DNA of 64,000 nucleotides from Quercus robur. Lineage: Eukaryota > Streptophyta > Magnoliopsida > Fagales > Fagaceae. The notes below the pieces were generated by a model. That model saw nothing but the letters and a program-made list of their open reading frames with translations, did not search any database and was not told the DNA's origin. Position 1 is the stretch's first letter. Each line of letters starts with the position of its first letter. The position numbers were made by a program, and so were the translations under genes. Location: NCBI RefSeq assembly GCF_932294415.1, contig NC_065538.1:80675834-80739833 (forward strand), read 5' to 3'. Positions 51,377 through 64,000 of this stretch are shown here, piece after piece.

Positions 51377-53700
51377 CTAAGGAATAACTTCATGCCTGGC
51401 ATGGTTAATTGCCTTGCAACCTCCATCGATCCCATGGGTGACACAACACCTTGCTCTTTCTCCATAGTTCTATATTTCTTTTCTCCCTTAGCTCCCGTAG
51501 TCTCCTTATTCATAATTTCTGCTTGCTTCCTTTTATGCCCAAGTTCCACGTCAACAATTGAAGAATTGATAAGAGTCTGAGGTCTTGTGCCAAGCCTCTT
51601 CCAATTCATCATTGCTTTTGGGCTTCCAGTTGTAGAATTCTCCACGGGCTCAACTCTTTTTGGGCTATGCAAGGATTGACTCACATTTATCGGCAAAAAT
51701 GGCCCATTACCATCAATTTTCAAAATAATTTGCCCAAAAACACTGTTTCCAAACTATATAGCAATGTACCACTTTTTTGGGTACTCGAGCTTGGTGAGCT
51801 CGAGTACCATGTTTTTTTAAACCACTATCGCCTCATATTCAAGGAGCCCTATAGTGGCGTTTTTAAGCCCTATAGTGACGTTTTCGGGCCCTATAGCGGC
51901 GTTTTTAAGCGCCAATATCAGGTTAAGGGGCCCTATAGTGACGTTTTCGGGCCCTATAGCGGCGTTTTCCTGCAAAATTTTTTTTATAAGTCCCCATAAC
52001 AGGTTCAAGGGGCCCTATAGTGGCGTTTTTAAGCCCTATAGTGACGTTTTTGGGCCCTGTAGCGGCGTTTTCCTGCAAAATTTTTTTATAAGTCCCCATA
52101 ACAGGTTAAGGGGCCCTATAGTGGCGTTTTTTGGCCCGAAAACGTCACTATAGGGCTTAAAAACGCCACTATAGGGCTCCTTGAATATGGGGCGATAGTG
52201 GATTAAAAAAACATGGTACTCGAGCTTGGCAAGCTCGAGTACCTAAAAAAGTGGTATATTGCTATATAGTTTGGAAACAGTGTTTCTGGGCAAATTATTT
52301 TGAAAATTGATGGTAATGGGCCATTTTTGCCCACATTTATCTATATTACCATTTCTTTTGGGCCGGCCCTTACCAGTGGTCTTGTTTCCTTTCACTTTGC
52401 CACAGCCAATCATGAAATCTATTTCTGATCCCTCAAAAATCGGTGTGCCTTGTTTCCCCATTAAGTCACGATTAAGGATGACAATATCCTCATCCATGAC
52501 TACCACCTCAATCAATTCAGAGGGAATCACGCTCTTATCTAGCATGCAATCAGTTGGAGGCGTTTTTAAATTTGAAAACTTTGAAACTGTTTAGATAGCA
52601 TGATCAACTTCCGTAATCAACTCCCCAGAAACTGGAACGTGATTCTTCAAAGGCAGTACTGCATCATTCTCGACTGTAATTCCACCATCTGCCAGAGCCC
52701 CATCGAAGCTTTTGTCTTCAAGTAAACTACCCGCCTACGTTGAAGATATCCTTCCACTTCCACTTCCACTTGTTAGATAAACCTGCTCATTTATCTTCCT
52801 TTGTGAGGAACCTCGACACCCCTGATTAGTTTGGACATCGTCATCCGTTGCCTAGGGCTACGTCTTGCTTTGTTTGTATTACCATGATTTCTACGATACC
52901 TCGCCTTCAACCATTTCCCATAAGGAAGACACCCCTATTTTCGAAGACCAATCCGACCACACAGATAACAAAGCCCAACTAAACGTTCATACTTGAAACC
53001 AATACAAACCTTATCTCCTTCAAGACTGGCCACAACTCCTCCTCGACGTAATGGTTTATCCAATGGCAACTCCACCCTTACTCTAATAAAGCGAGCTTGG
53101 TCAGACGAAAATGCCTTCAAATCAACTCCCAGTACTTCTCCCAAACCACTGCCGATTTCCTTACCCACCTCTTCCAATAACAAGTCAAAAGGTAGACTCC
53201 ATATCTGAACCCACATCGGCATTGAAATGAATCTAACCAAAGTGGCTGTCATACCTCTCTCCCATCTTCGTAATGCTAGAGGGTGGTCCTCAAAACTCCA
53301 TGGACCATTTGCTAGCACCCACTTCAACTAACTCTCCATTGTAAATTTGAATTGAAAAAGATCATCCCCCACGTCAACAATGCGTAAGTCCGAGCCCAAC
53401 CTCCACACAAACCTTAGCAAATCCTTGGCCGCACGCTGGTTGAAAGCTCGTGTAGTGAGAAACCTCCCCAACAAACTAAGGGAACATTCTTCCAGCATCC
53501 TTTCCCTTTGTGAGACCCCAACCTTAATGACTTCTCCCTCCTCCTCCGTCAAAGTTATACTTTGCAACTTGTTTATAAAATCTGAATCCATCATATAAAC
53601 AGGAAAAAGACGCTAATAATTAACCAGTCCTCACCCAGAGTGTGAGAAGAAAAGTCTCTCCCTAGAGAGAAAAATACTCACCTGGCATGAGAATAAACTT
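51044..53700 (-). mobile_element. L1-type LINE ORF1 copy, interrupted by a foldback element
   Basis: The minus strand starts with ATG 53594. It encodes a DUF4283-like domain (RFLTTRAFNQRAAKDLLRFV; after a TAG, LKWVLANGPWSFEDHPLALR and MWVQIWSLPFDLLLEEVGKE). A CCHC-type knuckle follows (GLCYLCGRIGLRK, then a stop). This is the plant L1 ORF1 layout. The rest of ORF1 lies beyond the insertion, at 51691-51377. There the protein reaches MKLFLR, which looks like the start of ORF2, and then runs into an A-tract of about 40 (51337-51376 on the plus strand as T). A further tail-like segment with its own T-run (51044-51066) lies downstream. Confidence 0.75.
51692..52331. mobile_element. 640-bp foldback (Mutator-like) element
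   Basis: Both ends read GGCAAAAATGGCCCATTACC inward, and the inverted match continues for over 150 bp to the GCCCTATAGTGGCG motifs. It is flanked by the perfect 10-bp repeat CACATTTATC (51682-51691 and 52332-52341). The middle (51850-52135) is built of repeated CCCTATAGTGRCGTTTT modules with ATAAGTCCCCATAACAGGTT spacers. There is also a palindromic GGTACTCGAGCTTGGTGAGC block in each arm. It interrupts the L1 ORF1 sequence. No transposase is encoded. Confidence 0.88.
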
Positions 53701-53704
53701 ACTC

Positions 53705-53852
53705 GTTAACTTGTTAGTCTATGGTTAAGTAGGGTTAATTTAGGTTTTTCTAATATATAGTATAAAGCAACTAAGTCAGTTAACTTGTTAGTCTATGGTT
53801 AAGTAGGGTTAATTTAGGTTTTTCTAATATATAGTATAAAGCAACTAAGTCA
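53705..53852. repeat. 74-bp perfect tandem duplication
   Basis: Units 53705-53778 and 53779-53852 are identical as read, beginning GTTAACTTGTTAGTCTATGG. It is non-coding and probably recent. Confidence 0.93.
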
Positions 53853-53904
53853 ATTATGTACCAGATGCTATTTCAGTTTGGTCAAGGAAAGGGTATTAAT
53901 GTGG

Positions 53905-53939
<35 letters not shown>

Positions 53940-54545
53940 TTGATAGGGGGGGGGGGGGGGATACGGTTAGCTGTTGGTTTGTCCACTCTTTGTGGAGTAG
54001 TATTTAGTGTGCCCCTTGCCTTGACCTAATATAAAATTCAAACTTTCGAAAAATTTTGAGTCAAAAATATGCAAGCGTTGTAGGTGATTAGATTAGATTA
54101 GCTTTTAACATGTGACGATAAACAACAAACACATTCCCATCTATTGATTATGAAGAGGATATTTAATATCCATCGAAGACTGCACGTTTGGCTTTTATCT
54201 TTCCTTTAAAATTCTTATGTTTGGCTATGACTTATTGCATGGAGCTCAGAAATTTGTCTGTAGGTTACATAATTCTCCAATACCTTTCAATTATTAGTAT
54301 ATCAGGCTTGCACTCCAGTTATAGATCTTGAAAGGTCAGGGGAGACTACATTCCACTGAAGTAGGCTGTTTTCACCAGCATTTATATTTTAATTTTGAAT
54401 TGCTTGGTACAAAAAGGAAAGAAAGAAAAGAGAAAAAAGAATAAGAAATTATATAATTGTTCTTTAATACAAAAAGAGTAAATGTTAATTTTTCCCATAA
54501 ATCCATGTAGAAGCAATAAGATACAGCTAACTCAAATCTTCAACT
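53853..54545. other. 3' flank of the 54.5-57.8 kb SRLK
   Basis: Contains a (TA)n run at 53910-53936 and a 15-G homopolymer at 53946-53960. The block 54060-54219 recurs beside pseudogene 37460-38244. The nearer part should hold the 3' UTR. Confidence 0.55.
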
Positions 54546-57809
<3,264 letters not shown>

Positions 57810-58828
57810 GTTTCTGCTAGCTTCACCCTACCAAAAGAGCTAGAGAGAGAGAGAATTATGAAGTCCTCTCTCTCTCTCTGATAGCAGCTGTCTCTGACAA
57901 TTTTGTTTTTTTTAGGACTAAGCATCCCTTCTTTCAAACCAAAAAGTAGCATGGCAAAAAGGATATTACATCAATTCAATAAGCCAGCTTACAAAGTCAA
58001 TAAGAATCATCAGCCAACCAGAATTACATCTAATAGATAAATTTCTCATTTTGAAAATTGACTGCTGAAAAGTTATCCCAATGTATATTGTAAATTGTAG
58101 AGTTGGAGACACTTGTATGCCTATTGGCATGTCAAATTAAAGTTTTCTATCTGATGAAATAAAATTTATGACATGTTTGTTCAATGCTATGGAATAGTAA
58201 TAATGTAATATGCATATAATGTTCAAACATGTTGTATCACCATCTATTATATAGCGCAGCAAGTTATTTACGCATGTATGACAATTACATTTTTCTTTTT
58301 TCTTTTTTATTTTTCCTTTAGTAAATCTTTGTGGTGCTATTGTGCCGTGGACTGGAATGCATTTTTTATTAGTATAGCGTGGTTGGTCTATCAAACTCAA
58401 GGAGGTACGTGCTTCCTTTGCCTTGTGTGACAGAGAGGCAACTTAGTACAAAATTAACTTTACATCTTAATCATATTGACATTTACTATTTAAAGAAACA
58501 AAAGTAATAGGTTTCAAACTCCAAACTTGTGATCATATATAGCTTGCTGAAGAATAATTCATTTGTTAGTGATCTATAACATTTCATGGACTCGTCAAAA
58601 TCTCACGTGCACCCAAAAGAGTTGGTTAATTTGGCTCTTTGGTGATTTCATTTTGTGATACACAGATTGTAAATTACTAACCTAACTTGGGGTTGATTTA
58701 TTTGGTCAAGTTAAACGATGGTATGCCTAAAAAAGCACATCTTATTATTATCATTATTTTAGACCATAAGATAGATAATTAAGACCTGTTACCCCATTGG
58801 TCTTGTGAAATATACAACAAAGTTTATA

Positions 58829-59128
58829 GGGAAAATTATACTTTACTCTGCTTCACTATGACTCCTTTTTTCACTTACCCCCTAAACTATGAGAATGAAC
58901 ATTTTACACCCCCCGCCCCCCAAAAAAAAAACTATACTCCCTTTTACACTTATCCCTATAAATTATGAGAATGCACACTTATTACCCTAAACTATTACCC
59001 GTGGGATGAGGTGCAAACTAATACATGATTAAGAGTTTAGGGGGATAAAGTATGCATTCTCATAATTTAGGGGGGTAAATGTAAATTGAGGTATAGCTCA
59101 GGAGGGTAAACTGTAATTTCCTCAAGTC
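58829..59128. mobile_element. 300-bp MITE with an empty site in the window
   Basis: The other copy of the duplication reads straight through (reverse complement CAAAGTTTATAAAAGTCGC). This copy has CAAAGTTTATA, 300 bp of inserted DNA, then TATAAAAGTTGC. The insertion therefore duplicated TATA (or TA). Its ends, GGGAAAATTATACTTTACTC and, in reverse complement, GACTTGAGGAAATTACAGTT, form loose inverted repeats. It contains repeated 'CCCCCTAAACTATGAGAATG'-type modules. Superfamily not assigned. Confidence 0.8.
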
Positions 59129-59226
59129 TATAAAAGTTGCATGAATGCAAAGTTAATTTTAATAAGGTAACTATAGTATCTCCAAGACTCCAACTTCTGG
59201 TCCAATTCCAATAATCATTGTTTGGA

Positions 59227-59343
59227 ATTTTAAAAATTGGCGTCCTTGATGGATTGGTCTGATGTTAAGGTGTCAAGGGAAATGCAAAATGGGAAGAAAA
59301 GAATTATCATAATCAAATACATGACCAGTTTTTCAGCATCTAT
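59227..59343 (-). pseudogene. SRLK 5' fragment (signal peptide only), minus strand
   Basis: Minus strand from 59343 reads (ATA)DAEKLVMYLIMIILFFPFC then SLDTLTSDQSIKD and ends at the same junction as the 39478 fragment. The initiation codon is ATA, so the start is lost. Confidence 0.82.
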
Positions 59344-59506
59344 GTATGTTGTTATTGGTCTTTCACTTAAAATAACTTTTTTGGGGGTTTGGGGCAAAAA
59401 AATACTGATAGTTGGTTTGATTGAGGATTGTGAAGTCTTCCTACAGAGAGAGAGAGAGAGAGAATTATGAAATCTTCTCTCTCTGATCCCTGTCTCTGAC
59501 TATTGT

Positions 59507-60540
59507 TTCTTTTAGGACTAACCACATCTTTTTTCAAACAAAAAAGTAGCGTATCAAAATGGAAATTGCATCTAGTCAATAAGCCAGCTTACCTTTCACT
59601 AAGCATCACAAGTCAACCAGAATTGCTAATTGGAAGAACAATTTTAAAATTTAAAGAGAGCTGTTACGTCCATAACATTGTCAAAAACAAATCATAGGTG
59701 ATTAGTTGTTATTGGTTCTAATTTGAACTTACCACTGAAATTACTTATCTACCTCACCAATAACAACCTGTAACAACTTGCTATATAGAATTTGTTATGA
59801 AAATGTTGTGGACATTTCATTTCTCAAATTTAAAAGAATATCAAAGTATATGAGATCAAAGTATATTCTGTGGCATGTAAGCCTTAAGTACAAGGTAGTG
59901 GATCTTCTCCAAAAAATAAAAGCACAAGGTATTGGACAAGTTAAACTGTATCGCATAACTAAAACACATATTTTTATAATTTTTTTATTAACCCGTTGAA
60001 AGTGCAACATAATAGCTAGGATGCACGGACACGGACACAAACACAACCACAAGTACGGGTACAGATGAGATACAACAACAAGAGCAAATTTTAGAAAAAT
60101 TTTAACATGATACAATAGATAGGACACTGTTAGTTACGATACGGATGCGACACGGGTACAACACCCCAAATAAAGTGTCAGTGCCTCCTAACATAATAAT
60201 CACCTCATTTTAACCTTCTATCTCCCATCCATTGCAAATTTGCTATATGAAGAGGGCAGATGTAGAGAACTCCAATAAATAACTGATTTCTGGGCCTCAA
60301 GTCAGTAGAAAAGACCAAAGCTAATCAAACCTTTTTTTTGAGATATGAGTTGCATTGCATAAATAGCAAGAGTTAGAACCATGAATTAAGGAATGGTGTG
60401 ATTATGTAGCTATGGACTAAGAGCCCGGGCCAACACCCCGAATTTAGTATTTTTTTTGAACACATAGTTTCTTCTCCAACTCAATCTACTACCAATCTAA
60501 ATCACATACACAAATAAAACACAACACACAGAGAGGGCGT
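59507..60540. repeat. Duplicated SRLK upstream/flank block, copy 3
   Basis: Matches 41345-42540 and 38690-39370: AATAAGCCAGCTTAC, GCCTTAAGTACAAGGTA, and AGGAATGGTGTGATTATGTAGC (41-42 kb and this copy). It contains the 175-bp insertion at 60015-60189, absent from the other copies. No coding region. Confidence 0.65.
60015..60189. mobile_element. 175-bp MITE with 9-bp target duplication
   Basis: Flanked by AACATAATA at 60006-60014 and 60190-60198, where the sister blocks at 39100 and 42135 have a single AACATAATA. The ends AGGATGCACGGACAC and, in reverse complement, AGGAGGCACTGACAC are inverted repeats. The interior has CACGGACACGGACACAAACA-type text. A 9-bp duplication suggests Mutator-type mobilisation. 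Confidence 0.82.
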
Positions 60541-61800
60541 CAATAAAAACATTAAGTAACACAGATCATCATAGAAGTTTCACAGTTTTAGGAAACACAT
60601 TTGGGTTTGTCACAAAGGACACAAGCTGGTGAGTGTTAACACTAGTCCTAGCTTATCTTGGCTCCAAAAATTTTGAGTCTTTATGGCCTTTGTGTTGTGT
60701 CTCTCGCGCTTCCGTATGGGCTTTTTATGATTTTGATTTTGATTCGATAATTTTGATACTGTTAACTTGTTGATACTGTGGTTTAGGAACCAAACACTTA
60801 TTTTTTGGGAAGCATTTTTTAGAATGCAACCACAACCTTGGAAAACAGATTATTTAAAAAAAAAAAAAAATTAGGGCCCATTTGGGATCCACTTATTTTG
60901 CTGAAACTAAATTTTTTTGCTGAAAGTATTATAGATAAATGTTAAAGTTAGCTGAAATAGTACAGTAAAACTCATGAATAGTACCAAAAAGTGTAGTGGG
61001 ACCTATGAATTGTATAAAAAAATAAGCTAAATAGTAAAATAAGTTGGCAAAAATAATCTTTGTTAGTCGGACACTTAATTGAAAATATTTTTCGACAAAA
61101 CAAACATCACCTAAATATTGCTAATCTAGAGCTGCATTCACTATCACATTATTTAAAAATTTAAATGGAAGAAACCAAACAGGTCCAATTTTAATTTGTG
61201 GACCTTGAGGTTGATGCAGGACAACCTAGCATTGTGTTTGGTGGTGATTCCAAACAAACCTAAGGTGCCGAAACCTAAAGTTTACCGTGAGTTTAATCTA
61301 GATGGAAAGCTTAAGTTGTTCTGCATCAAGGATCTTCCCATCTTTGATAGCCTTTCACTCTCTAGAAAAGGTTTCCATGCATCAAATATATACATCATCT
61401 TTGAATAAAGTGTGGATCCCACACTATTGTAGCATTCTACACACTATAAGAAGAATGATATAATATCTTATGTGTTAGAGATAACAAGTCCAATCCTAGT
61501 TGAGGCCCATTTGCAATAATAATTGGTGTTTAAGTAAAGTAATACCTAATTCTATTCGGACTAATATTTTAAGCTAATGTATTTGGACTAAAAAAATATG
61601 AGGATTTTGACTTCTATGTTTAGAAATCTATAAATATATATATATATATATATCTCTAAAAACTAAAATGTGACATTTATTATTGCTACGCTCTTGTTAA
61701 GCCACATTAGCAACCATATCATTCACCAACTTCCAACATTCTCTCTCATTTTAACACTTTTTTTTCTTATCAATTTCTCAACTTATTATTATACTTTCTC
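60541..61800. other. Intergenic with probable MITE
   Basis: 60877 onward begins GGGCCCATTTGGGATCCACT, and a loosely inverted GGACCTGTTTGGTTTCTTCC (reverse complement) lies near 61164-61183. This may be a 300-bp hAT-like MITE. A TA run is at 61635-61652. The frame 61196-61408 has no recognisable motif. Confidence 0.4.
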
Positions 61801-62451
61801 CAACTTAACGTTTATAGATGGATTAACACTCATATAACGATCAATTTCTCCTTCAAACAAGTTCAGTTCGTTATTTCATAAGGTTTTCTTCTAAGTACTA
61901 CTCGTTTAGAAGTAGTGTCGATCCCCTTTTCTCAATGCATTCTTCCATGTTATATACTGCCCTCTTGGTGTCATCTTCACCACACACGTGTAAGTTGGGT
62001 TCGGGGGATCCCTTCCTGTCCCATCCAACACCTTCTGGAACCTCCAACCAGCAACTGTAAGGCTGCCTCATCACTGTTCAGGCATCACCTCCACATTAAT
62101 GTGGCCAGAGAGTTGGTTGAGAGGCAATTAATGCGGAGGCAGCTGTTGTTAAAGATATTTGTTTACCTTTTCTTTCTTATCCTTGGTCCCATGTCCCACC
62201 TTTAGTGGTAATGTAGCTCTAAAGTGTGTTTGCAACAATATGGCGTTCAGATCGTCCTCGAACTCATATTTCCGAGAAGGATTTTGTCCTCGGACAAATA
62301 CTGAACTCACCTCACGTGATATCTACTCTTCCTTTCGTTTGGTTACCCTTATAACCTGATATGGGCCTCCTTGGGCAGTTTTACGTCCTCGGATGGGCCA
62401 CAGGCCCAGTTAACACAATTTTAGTAATTTATTGATTAACCGACCCCCACA
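61801..62451 (-). repeat. 3' LTR of Tat element 2 (minus orientation)
   Basis: Its reverse complement starts TGTGGGGGTCGGTTAATCAA and matches the solo LTR at 21089, including ATTAATTGCCTCTCAACCAA and GGCAGTATATAAC. The adjoining bases (minus strand GAGGGGCTAT) are a polypurine tract like that of Tat element 1. The lower border is approximate because similarity fades near 61801, so this LTR may be truncated or diverged at that end. Confidence 0.72.
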
Positions 62452-62913
62452 ATAGCCCCTCAAAATCTTGCTTTTTGACTCCTCAGGAGAAAAGATTGAT
62501 TCTGATGTCATAAGCCCATACCCGTTTATGTTTTGGGCATGCTCCTGACGCTTCAACATCCCGAGCGTGGCAGCATTAAATTTTGGCGACGCCCCTGTCT
62601 CCCACGTTCAACGGTGAGATGTAAATCGAATGGTAGGGGGTCTATCTCGTTTCGCGAGCGGGAACTTTCTCGCTCATAACTTCTACACGACTATAAAGGA
62701 ATTCTCAAATCAATTCTCTTTCTTACCTTCAGCAATCACACAATTCTAGAGCTTATACACTGAACCTATCTTTCTCCTTTTTCGTCGTTTTCCTGGCATC
62801 TACAAATACTAAAATCCTGTCCAAGGACCCTCTTTCAAACCTATAAGTTTTCTTAAAACCTTTACCACTTTCATCTTAAACTCGTTAATTTCTCTACTAA
62901 GTCCTTTAGGAAA

Positions 62914-64000
62914 ATGGGGAAAAAGGAGGGTAAGTTTCGTTGTCTAGTTGAGTCCGAGGAAAGTATGAGAAATTTTCGCTCTAAGTATAGGATTCCTTCA
63001 ACGGTGGGTATGAGGTACGCAGCCCAAGGGGAATGGGCCGACGCTAGACAAACAGGGGAAGTGGTTATTCCCATGATTGCCTTCATAGAAGGTGGGATGA
63101 CCATCCTCATGGGTAAGATTACTAGGAGCTACCTTAGGTTCTTTAAGTTATCCCCCACTCAGTGTGCCCCAAATATGTTTAGGGTCCTAGGAAGTATAGA
63201 AGTTTTGAACGAGAGAATGGACCTAAACCTGACCCATCATGACATGAATTGGGTGTACAACCTCCACCACTTGAAGGGGTAGGGGTATTATCTCAAGTCG
63301 AGATATCCCGAGATGAGGCTAATTCAATGCCTTCCCACCTCAAACAAGAACTTAAAGGAGGATTTCCTTATCTTTTCTGGGGAATGGCATGATGGTCTGT
63401 CATGCCCCACTGAGGAAGGAACACCAGGTGGGGATGCAATCATAGATTCATAATGTTCAGTTCATACATGTTTTTCCTTTTTTTTTTGTTTTTTTTTGTT
63501 TTGAGTCTTAGCATTCTTATCCCTAATGACGCTTTATGTCAATTCAATGATTTTGCAGATAGACGTTTCACCAAGCCCAACCTTAAGTTAGTCAACAAAG
63601 CAAGCTTGGATAGGGTATTGAAAGCTAAGATATACGTGAACGAAGCTGACGGCCAACTTCGGACAGCCCATTTAATCCTCGGCTACACTCCCCTCTCGTT
63701 TGCTTTCCAGGCGCCGAAGTGCGTGATCAGAGCCTGCGATCCTCGGCTTCACTGTATTAGTGTTGCCTTCAGGGGGTTCATCGTTCCAGAAAGTATCCCA
63801 CTTCCCCAGGATACATCCCACACTGAGCCCCTTTTTGTGGCCGTCGCCTCAACAGGAGCCTCTTCATCCCAGCCTGCCCTCAGGGAAGAAGAAGTAGAAG
63901 AGGAAGAAGAAGAAAAAGAAGAAGAGGAAGAAGAAGGAGAAGTTGTAGAACTCTCAGACTCCTCGGACGACTTTGGGATTTTTGATCAACCTATACGCTC
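62914..64000 (+). CDS. Antisense gene of Tat element 2, partial, spliced
   Basis: Exon 1 is 62914-63427 (MGKKEGKFRCLVESEESMRN, FRSKYRIPSTVGMRYAAQGE, MTHHD-like LTHHDMNWVYNLHHLKG). A TAG at 63280-63282 is in frame; reading continues GYYLKSRYPEMRLIQCLPTS. A donor CAG|GTGGGG at 63428 and acceptor TTTTGCAG at 63558 define a 131-bp T-rich intron. Exon 2 (63559 on) reads DRRFTKPNLKLVNKASLDRV, AKIYVNEADGQLRTAHLILG, then a long Glu/Lys acidic run and ELSDSSDDFG, still open at the edge. The homologue in Tat element 1 shares the intron position (acceptor) and the DGQLRxxHLILG block. Function is unknown; the single stop makes this copy a likely pseudogene. The start is the first ATG that keeps the conserved frame. 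Confidence 0.7.

Larger units (their letters stand above)
58022..59448. repeat. Inverted duplication, right copy
   Basis: Reverse complement of 39378-40490, carrying the SRLK 5' fragment at 59227-59343 and an extra 300-bp MITE. It lies directly upstream of the intact SRLK. The frame 58137-58400 is not conserved in the other copy. Confidence 0.8.
61801..64000 (-). mobile_element. Tat LTR retrotransposon 2, partial (right edge)
   Basis: Reading the minus strand into the window gives the antisense gene (on the plus strand), polypurine tract and 3' LTR. That is the same order as the 3' end of Tat element 1. gag-pol and the 5' LTR should lie beyond position 64000. Confidence 0.75.

Noticed and set aside
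61196-61408. 70-codon plus-strand frame
   Set aside because: No recognisable motif and no splice-linked partner; could be an old gene scrap but unsupported.

Overview
The window is nuclear DNA from a dicot plant. The evidence is multi-exon genes with GT-AG introns and A/T-rich intergenic DNA, plant-type LTR retrotransposons, L1- and RTE-type LINE relics and many MITE-like elements. The gene content is a local cluster of G-type lectin S-receptor-like serine/threonine kinases (SRLKs). The repeat style suggests a woody eudicot such as Fagaceae, but that is only an impression. No bacterial-type genes, CRISPR arrays, tRNA or rRNA genes were seen.

Genes. All SRLK copies except one short fragment lie on the minus strand. 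(1) 1-193 is the 5' end of an SRLK that runs off the left edge. (2) 14102-19224 is a complete seven-exon SRLK (830 aa by my exon model); its intron 5 contains a Ty1/copia relic and a long GA microsatellite. (3) 31826-35122 is a full-length seven-exon SRLK whose only visible lesion is one TAA codon in exon 1. (4) 54546-57809 is a complete seven-exon SRLK (837 aa). (5) Truncated copies lie at 37460-38244, 40755-41195, 39478-39590 (plus strand) and 59227-59343. In the three full-length copies the exon lengths and phases agree and the summed exons are divisible by three, which supports the models. The proteins have a signal peptide, B-lectin, S-locus glycoprotein and PAN regions, one transmembrane helix, a kinase and a C-terminal tail ending in EAR. 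They would sit in the plasma membrane with the lectin part outside. A relic of a different kinase, wall-associated-kinase-like, lies at 25138-25582.

Mobile DNA. A 10.5-kb Ty3/gypsy element of the Tat type (2914-13460) has 625-bp LTRs, decayed gag-pol with a second RNase H, a 5 x 70-bp tandem array and an antisense gene between pol and the 3' LTR. A solo LTR of the same family is at 46163-46788. A second Tat family appears as a solo LTR (21089-about 21843) and as an element entering from the right edge (about 61801-64000), which carries a homologous antisense gene with a predicted intron. LINE relics occupy about 20160-20960, 28450-31040, 47161-49825 and 51044-53700. The last is interrupted by a 640-bp foldback element flanked by a perfect 10-bp direct repeat. 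Several MITEs can be delimited exactly because an uninterrupted duplicate of the target exists in the same window.

Layout: 0-2.9 kb gene edge and MITEs; 2.9-13.5 kb Tat element; 14-19.4 kb SRLK; 19.5-31.3 kb repeats and relics; 31.8-35.2 kb SRLK with a stop codon; 36-42.6 kb duplicated and inverted SRLK fragments with their flanks; 42.7-54.5 kb repeats and LINEs; 54.5-57.8 kb intact SRLK; 58-60.4 kb inverted and direct duplicates of the 39-42 kb flanks; 60.4-64 kb repeats and the second Tat element. I found no system that I can call previously undescribed. The most interesting signals are the shared, apparently spliced antisense gene of two Tat families and the small-scale rearrangement history of the SRLK cluster.
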